Source: Reticulitermes lucifugus
Lineage: Eukaryota; Arthropoda; Insecta; Blattodea; Rhinotermitidae
DNA length: 25,243 nt
NCBI GenBank assembly: GCA_026260175.1
Contig: JAKCWW010000156.1
Coordinates: 124,034-149,276 of the forward strand
Reading direction: 5' to 3'
Numbering within the stretch: the stretch's first letter is position 1; every line of letters begins with the position of its first letter. A model generated the notes under the pieces. The model searched no databases and was not told where the DNA came from. It worked only from the letters and a program-made list of their open reading frames with translations. Below, piece by piece: positions 20,122 to 25,243 of this stretch. Both the position numbers and the translations under genes were made by a program.

Positions 20122-20930
20122 TCACCTCCTGTAACGATCCTGTCCCCTATCCCAACGGTTGTCACGATCCCTGTCCCTGGTAAATCGTTCTCTATCACGT
20201 GGTCTGACTCTGTTATGATCCCAATCCCTGTCTCTGTCACGGCTTCTCTCTTGAGGTCGGAACCTATCTCTGTCTCTAGATGCACTTGTATCATCACTTC
20301 TCTTCCATCGTCTGTCATCACGTTCTGCCACCTCTCCACCTACTCGTTCTTGCCTCCTGGACATGCTGTCATAATTTGATTTTTTGTCCAACGTTCCATT
20401 CTCTTGATAATGATTTTTCTCTTTATCGCCTCGTTCGCTGGAAAAATTTTTTTCACTTTTGTGGCTATCAGAATTCTTTTCACTTTTGCGGCTGTGATGT
20501 TCATCATGTGCTTTCTCAACTAAATCCTGTGGCCTAGACTTTGATGATGACTCTTCGCTGACACTTGATTTGTTTGCTGCCTTTCTAGTATAATTAAGCG
20601 CAGCCTCTAGAGTTTTAATTTTCTCAACAAGTTTGCGGCGTTTCTCACGGGACTCCCTAATAGTTTCGTTTTCTACTGAAGTATCGCTGTCACTTGTTAC
20701 TTTTAACTTTTTCTTACGTTTCTTTGCACCTTTCTTGCTGCTGTGCTTATGCTTTTTGTTGCGAGGGCTGGCAACACTGTCCTCACTGTTTGCATCACTT
20801 TCAGAACCTGAATCTGAATTGGAATTATCAGTTGAACTTTCTTCACTACTTGAAACTTGCTTTTTCTTCTTCTTCTTCCTTTTCCTTTTCTTCTCCTTCT
20901 TGGCTTTTGACTTCGATTTGTTTTTCTTTT
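20122..20930 (-). CDS. RBMX2: RBMX2 coding exon 5 (charged low-complexity tail)
   Basis: After the acceptor TTTTGTTTTCAG it encodes residues 149-416. In order these are a 24-residue Lys/Arg/Ser block (a likely nuclear localisation signal), an acidic Ser/Asp/Glu stretch, a second basic block (KKRKKKLK), a helical segment [19 protein letters not shown], Ser/Lys-rich sequence, and an Arg-Asp dipeptide tail ending [11 protein letters not shown]. Similar disordered tails occur in RBMX2 of other animals. Opposite-strand open frames of 83-109 codons over this exon are composition artefacts. Confidence 0.93.
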
Positions 20931-23652
20931 CTGAAAACAAAATAAAATTTAATGCAATATGATTGTGTTGTAGGTCTATACTAGTTACAGAACCTGTCAC
21001 AACAATTAGTGCCCCAAGATACATCATGCCTTCAGATTAGGTTGCAAAATTTCCCTTCCCCTGCCTCTTTCACACTGAAAAGATATGGCATTATAAAACT
21101 GCCAAACTTTCTCAAAATGTTTGGCAACTACTGAACTTTACTACAGATGCATACATAAAAGTCTGACACTGACTACAAACTATGGCACAGGTTTGATACT
21201 CCCCACTTTACAAAAGTCTCACCTTTGTAGGAGGTGAAGGTATGTGGCAAACCATGCACTTGACCTGCACCTTCTCAAACTCTGAACCAGTGGCATGGAA
21301 GCTTAGTACCTTATTTCTAGAACAACACATTACTTCCACTACAGAAATTAAATAGCTCATTTCCTGTATGTTTTAGTGACATTTACCACTTCTGGAGTAA
21401 AAGAAGTGGAAAATTTCCATGAAAAGTCCAAAATATTTTAACTAAATCCCTTTTTCAGAACCCAAGGGTTTGACACCTCGTTCAAAAAAAACCCACCAAT
21501 GGACCCGATCCCAAGCCAACTGAATCCGGTCCCCACCTTCACATTCCATTTCTTTGGATCCATTTGAATAGTATCTTCACATCTACATTCTGGTGCGCCA
21601 CGCAATCTCATACGTTGAGATTTCCCAACCAAAACGTTGCATGTACCGGTATTTTTCATTTCCCCCTTTGCTTGCTTTATGTCCCAATTACAAACAGTCT
21701 TCTGAACACAAGTTGTTCACACTGACTGCATCAAATAATAAGTATTTTATTCTTCACTGACTCACCTTCTTCACGTTTTATGGGGAGACCAGTCTGTAAT
21801 GGCGCACAACCCTCAGCATGAAGTTTCTGTGTTTCTTCATCCAGTTTGTCAGAATCTTTCGGTGGCTTGTAGTCAGCCACATGATCGACACGTATAGTGC
21901 GGCTAAGCAGCTGAATAAAACAGGGTTTACCAATAACATATATCAACATCCAAGGAAAGAATACAAAATATCATATTTACCAAAATATAAGATGAGAATA
22001 GTTTCCTAACTAATCAGCCAAAAATGTGGAGGTCACCTTATAATTCTGCACAAAGTTAAGCATGCTTTGTATTGGCATTTTACTGAAAAGTGAAGACTGT
22101 AAATGAGGGTTGTCTTATATATTCAGGTAAATACAGTAAGAACAAAAGGATTTTAAAATACTCATCCTATAAACTAAACAGCAGTATACAGTCTCACATG
22201 TTCTTTCCACTCCCGAATACCTCAATGGTCTGCACACAATCAATTTATGTTTTCCATTACACACATACACACAAAAAACTGCTCCAAATAAAAGACAGAG
22301 CTTGCAGTGTACAGCCTAATGCCAATTTAATAGCTTTCACATGCTTCTGATTATGATGTCTGTGTATTCAGAATAACAGTATTTGCTCTTACTTTCTGAC
22401 TAGTTTTTCTTTCTTTGTCTTTCTCATTTCCTCCAGCTAAATGAAGGGAAAGCACCTTAAAATAGACAACTCATTCCTAACTAGGTAATTATTCAAAATA
22501 CAAAGTAACGCTATGCATACTTTTATGCCATTCAGGTTATCAACTGCCAACACAGTGCTACGTTGATCTTCATAACAGAGGAAACAAAATCCCTTGGATT
22601 TGCCGGTTGCTTTGTCACGAACCAAATTCAAGTTAACTACTTCACCATATCTGAGAACAGGCATAAAACAAAGAACATTACAAGAGAATATACATAAACA
22701 TTTTACAGAGTACCCAGAACTCATTCTAAATAAATTGTCATTACAGTGACAAACAGATAAGTCTTGCAAGTCAGCTACAAATGTAAATTTGTTTTAGTGT
22801 CAATGGCAGAATATCCTAGGTATGGGAACGCAAACACACACACCTCTTTCAAGGATGAAAGAAGAACAAACAGGGTTATTAAGGAGGTCCTCAGCTTCAT
22901 ATCCCAGACTTTGCAATGACAGATGACTTGCCAGTTAGCTTATGATACAGTCTTCCTCCAGCAGTTGATATGCAGTTAAAATCAACAGCAACAAAAGAAG
23001 GTATCATCGCATATAATGTATAAACCCTGGGTTATGATAAAATAGGTTTGGTTATGTTGTACTAAATATGGAACTATACAGCAACACTAATACTGCAGTT
23101 ATAGGTGGTACAATGGACAAGCGCTAAGGAGAACGATACTAAAGGTCACTGTGAGGAATAAAAGCGTCGAAAAAATGAGAAGCTGTATCAGTTTCTCAAA
23201 TGTTACCTAGTCCATAAATGCAGTAAGTAACCTGTGAAACCAAAACATGCGGCAACCGAAATTCTAACTTCAGCCTAAATAATGAGCAGCAACCGTGCTA
23301 TTCTCGGAAAGAAACATTTATACTTCAAGTTCAAAATACACCAGCCAGTAATGCTTTTCTTAAAATTGTACTTACTGTGAAAACACAGAAATAACGTCGC
23401 CTTCTGTTAAATCGTAAGGCAAACCTCCAACGAAAATCCAGGCACTATCTTTATACTGGTCATGCCATGATGTCTTTAGGTTCCGTTTCAATTCAAGCTC
23501 GCTTAACTTTTTAATATTCTTCACATTGCTGGAAATATTGAATGGAGGGGACTTAGAACCAACCAACCAAAACGACCGAACATAGATTCATAGTTCATGA
23601 ACAACCAACTTTGTCAAATACTTGCAAATTATACTTACGTCATGGGATTCAT
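20122..23652 (-). CDS. RBMX2: RNA-binding motif protein X2 (Snu17/Ist3 family), five coding exons
   Basis: RBMX2 is the RRM subunit of the RES complex (with BUD13 and SNIP1/Pml1) in the activated spliceosome, where it helps splicing and nuclear pre-mRNA retention. Coding exons on the minus strand are 23639-23652, 23376-23528, 22521-22650, 21766-21910 and 20122-20930. They total 1251 nt, or 416 residues plus stop, and all junctions are GT-AG and in phase. The protein begins MNPMT, then [20 protein letters not shown], highly conserved with animal RBMX2. The single RRM covers about residues 35-110, with RNP2 IFVGGL (36-41) and RNP1 KGFCFLCY (75-82). [16 protein letters not shown] (103-118) is the family's C-terminal extension, which contacts partners. 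The rest is a low-complexity Lys, Ser/Asp and Arg-Asp tail, longer than in the roughly 320-residue human protein. The ATG has an A at -3. Confidence 0.96.
21424..21659 (-). pseudogene. retroelement ORF C-terminal fragment in RBMX2 intron 4
   Basis: Within intron 4, on the same strand as the gene, a frame reads [20 protein letters not shown] then [11 protein letters not shown]. After a frameshift, another frame continues as [13 protein letters not shown]. From memory this follows a very common insect retroelement ending: VLVGKPEGKRPLGRPRRRWE, then DNIKMDLKE, then DWIHLAQDRDQWRA. It is dead through frameshift and substitutions. Its start and end within the intron are approximate. Confidence 0.62.
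21766..21910 (-). CDS. RBMX2: RBMX2 coding exon 4 (end of RRM and extension)
   Basis: It begins in phase 0 after TTTTATTCAG with [19 protein letters not shown], the last RRM strand and the conserved extension. It ends LPIKREE plus one base at donor GTGAGT. The 3' end joins the Lys-rich exon 5. Confidence 0.94.
22521..22650 (-). CDS. RBMX2: RBMX2 coding exon 3 (central RRM and RNP1)
   Basis: It runs from the acceptor CCTGTTCTCAG to the donor GTATGC and encodes [13 protein letters not shown], then [14 protein letters not shown] (RNP1), and ends NLNGIK in phase 0. The sequence is nearly identical to vertebrate RBMX2 through this part. The GTATGC donor is the weakest of the gene. Confidence 0.95.
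22651..23375 (-). other. RBMX2 intron 2 (725 bp)
   Basis: This is the second-longest intron of the gene, after the 835-bp intron 4. It has a good donor and a T-rich acceptor tract ending TTATGCCTGTTCTCAG. I see no repeat, RNA gene or nested open frame of note. Intron 3 (21911-22520, 610 bp) is likewise featureless. Confidence 0.7.
23376..23528 (-). CDS. RBMX2: RBMX2 coding exon 2 (N terminus and RNP2)
   Basis: It runs from the acceptor AATATTTCCAG to the donor GTAAGT and encodes residues 6-55 plus part of Gln56. It holds the conserved [11 protein letters not shown] lead-in and RNP2 (IFVGGL). The 64-codon open frame here starts upstream at an ATG inside intron 1; that start is not the real one. 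Confidence 0.95.
23639..23652 (-). CDS. RBMX2: RBMX2 coding exon 1 (14 nt)
   Basis: ATG AAT CCC ATG AC is followed by a perfect donor, GTAAGTAT. The 14-nt coding part (MNPM plus two bases of Thr) is easy to miss. It is supported by the conserved MNPxT start of the family and by the exact phase match to exon 2, whose first base completes ACC. The intron that follows is only 110 bp. Confidence 0.92.
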
Positions 23653-24021
23653 CCTGCTTCATTTACATACGTAATCTCTCCCGATTCTTTGTGTAATTCA
23701 TTACACACACACCCAACCCAGCATCTGCCTCTATGACGAAAATAGCAACTCAGGCAGATAACCGCCTGATACGTGGGGAATATTTCTACTCTCTGATCAA
23801 TGATTATAGTCGTGCAGAGACTGCCAGCGCCAATACCGTGAAAACGTCAGGGATACCTACAAGTATGAACGACAGGTGCATAAATATACTTGGCAATTCA
23901 ACATACTTGTCCGTTCGGGCTCCTTGAAGAAAATATGCTTAATTCAATGTTCAAGTTTTAATTTTAACAATCACTGCTAAAGAATAAACTGTTTTTGAAT
24001 TTGCAACACATACACTTTATT

Positions 24022-24103
24022 AACATGTTTCAATACCGTTAAACATCGTCAGGGCTACAATTCACAAAATATAGGACGATTCTAAATTGAATCGAAACAT
24101 GTT
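24022..24103. repeat. weak fold-back repeat
   Basis: AACATGTTTCAATAC (24022-24036) is an inverted match, 13 of 15 bases, to GAATCGAAACATGTT (24089-24103). The left arm is followed by CATCGTCAGGGCTAC, resembling the arm of palindromic insect miniature elements. It lies about 370 bp upstream of the RBMX2 start codon. Confidence 0.42.
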
Positions 24104-25009
24104 GGATGTTTAAGAATAAGTCTATAAAATGTGAGTGCTTTCGATGGTAAAATTAGTTATGGTATAATACGAAGCATTCTCAAATTACAAATATATTTAA
24201 AATAACTGCTACTTTGTTTCTAAGCATAAATCAGCTTGTTTTTACTATTGAAACAATTTTAATAGTACTAAACATTACGACTTATAACTTTACTGTCAAT
24301 ATAATCGTGAAAAAGGAAGGCATTACAATGGTCACACAGAAAGAACGCCGAAGACGTTTTTGTGGTACTCAGCTATTGAAAAGACATTTATATTTGGTAC
24401 ATTGGTTATTTCGCTGCGTATCAAAATTGCGTTATCTGAAACATATCCATGCACTAAAGACTAAAAACTGAAATTTGAATAAATTTACTGAAAAATTCGC
24501 AGTCCATAAGCCCTGGCTGCCTCTAGCTCTCATTTGTGCAACGTGATTTAAACTTGTTAGGAGATTAAATTGTAATGTAATTCTATTAATCTTTGTTAAA
24601 ATAATACACTGGTCAATAATTTTGACGTGGACATGCAAATTCCAAATTCTTGAAGTACGGGCAAGAGCAAATTGTGGAACATTTTGCTCGTTTCACACGA
24701 TTATAATTCTTTAATTTTAGTGTATCTAAGAGAATTGAATTATTGTCTATGAGCAAATACTAGGAAACCGGATAAAGTACGCAGTGAGAAACTTCATAAT
24801 TGCACCCTTCGCCCCAGGCGTTACGGTGATCAAATCAAGGACAATTTGGTGGACTAGGCCTGAAGCACGCATGAGAAAGATGAAAAATAAAAAAGAAATG
24901 TTAGTTAGGGACCTGAAAGTAAGATACCATTAGAAATATCTAGTTGGATTGAACGACAATATTAAAATGGATTGCACATAAACGGGATGCGAGTATAGAG
25001 GCAAGTTTT

Positions 25010-25037
25010 ATACATACATACATACATACATACATAT
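25010..25037. repeat. (CATA)n microsatellite
   Basis: About six CATA units are followed by TATTTCACATTTCATAAG and an A/C-rich stretch rich in AACACA. This resembles the sequence after the CATA run at 10184, so both may mark the same kind of dispersed repeat. Confidence 0.85.
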
Positions 25038-25243
25038 ATTTCACATTTCATAAGTCCAAGATACAATGGACATGAAACTGGTCACAACAAAACACAAACA
25101 ACACAAAAAACACACAAAACTAACGAGATAATACAACAATACAATAGAAATACTTCATAAAAACCAACACTGAAATTAGTTGTTTACTGTATGTTCCAAA
25201 AATTCAGTTACAGTATAAAATGAATTATTCATGAGATATGAAA

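Larger units (their letters stand above)
23653..25243. other. RBMX2 upstream flank
   Basis: The 5' untranslated region and promoter of RBMX2 should lie at the left edge of this stretch. I see no clear TATA box, and the transcription start cannot be placed by eye. Beyond about 23900 the sequence is AT-rich, with chance frames (for example 24214-24471), a weak fold-back repeat at 24022-24103 and a CATA microsatellite at 25010. No upstream neighbour gene is visible. Confidence 0.4.

Noticed and set aside
19826..20125. 99-codon minus-strand frame with His-Thr repeats
   Set aside because: Produced by the (CA)20 microsatellite; ends just past the RBMX2 stop and has no support.
20633..20962. Phe/Leu/Ser-rich plus-strand frames as a membrane protein
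   Set aside because: They are the complement of the Lys- and Ser-rich RBMX2 exon 5.

Overview
The window is eukaryotic nuclear DNA and almost certainly comes from an insect. It is AT-rich and gene-sparse, with GT-AG introns, tRNA-derived SINEs, and relics of non-LTR, mariner, piggyBac and hAT elements. The retroelement and SINE types resemble those I know from polyneopteran genomes (cockroach, termite, orthopteran), so Blattodea or a relative is my best guess, from memory only. I see no bacterial gene, operon, CRISPR array, rRNA or intact tRNA gene.

Layout. 1-1150: two fragments of a non-LTR retrotransposon, both on the minus strand, joined in an order no single copy could have. 1234-5866: three short candidate exons on the plus strand. 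Their splice phases fit together into the membrane anchor and cytoplasmic tail of an unidentified single-pass membrane protein, with hAT miniature elements (1540-1882, 3930-4124) and a SINE in the introns. 5867-20000: a long repeat-rich stretch with a small fold-back element, a piggyBac transposase relic, a 218-bp fold-back element, a 131-bp tandem duplication beside a CATA microsatellite, SINEs, an internally deleted mariner with both terminal inverted repeats, a further retroelement fragment and a hAT-like relic. 20122-23652: the one complete, confidently identified gene, RBMX2 (Snu17/Ist3 family spliceosomal RRM protein), minus strand, five coding exons, 416 residues. 23653-25243: RBMX2 5' flank with a weak fold-back repeat and a CATA microsatellite.

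RBMX2 and the membrane-protein gene point towards each other, with about 14 kb of repeats between them. Nothing suggests a functional link. RBMX2 belongs to the RES complex of the activated spliceosome. The membrane protein has juxtamembrane cysteines and a Ser/Thr/Tyr-rich C terminus, but I do not recognise its family.

I found no new multi-gene system. The observations most worth checking are the three-exon membrane-protein gene end, the family of palindromic fold-back elements, and the mariner and hAT copies with well-defined ends.
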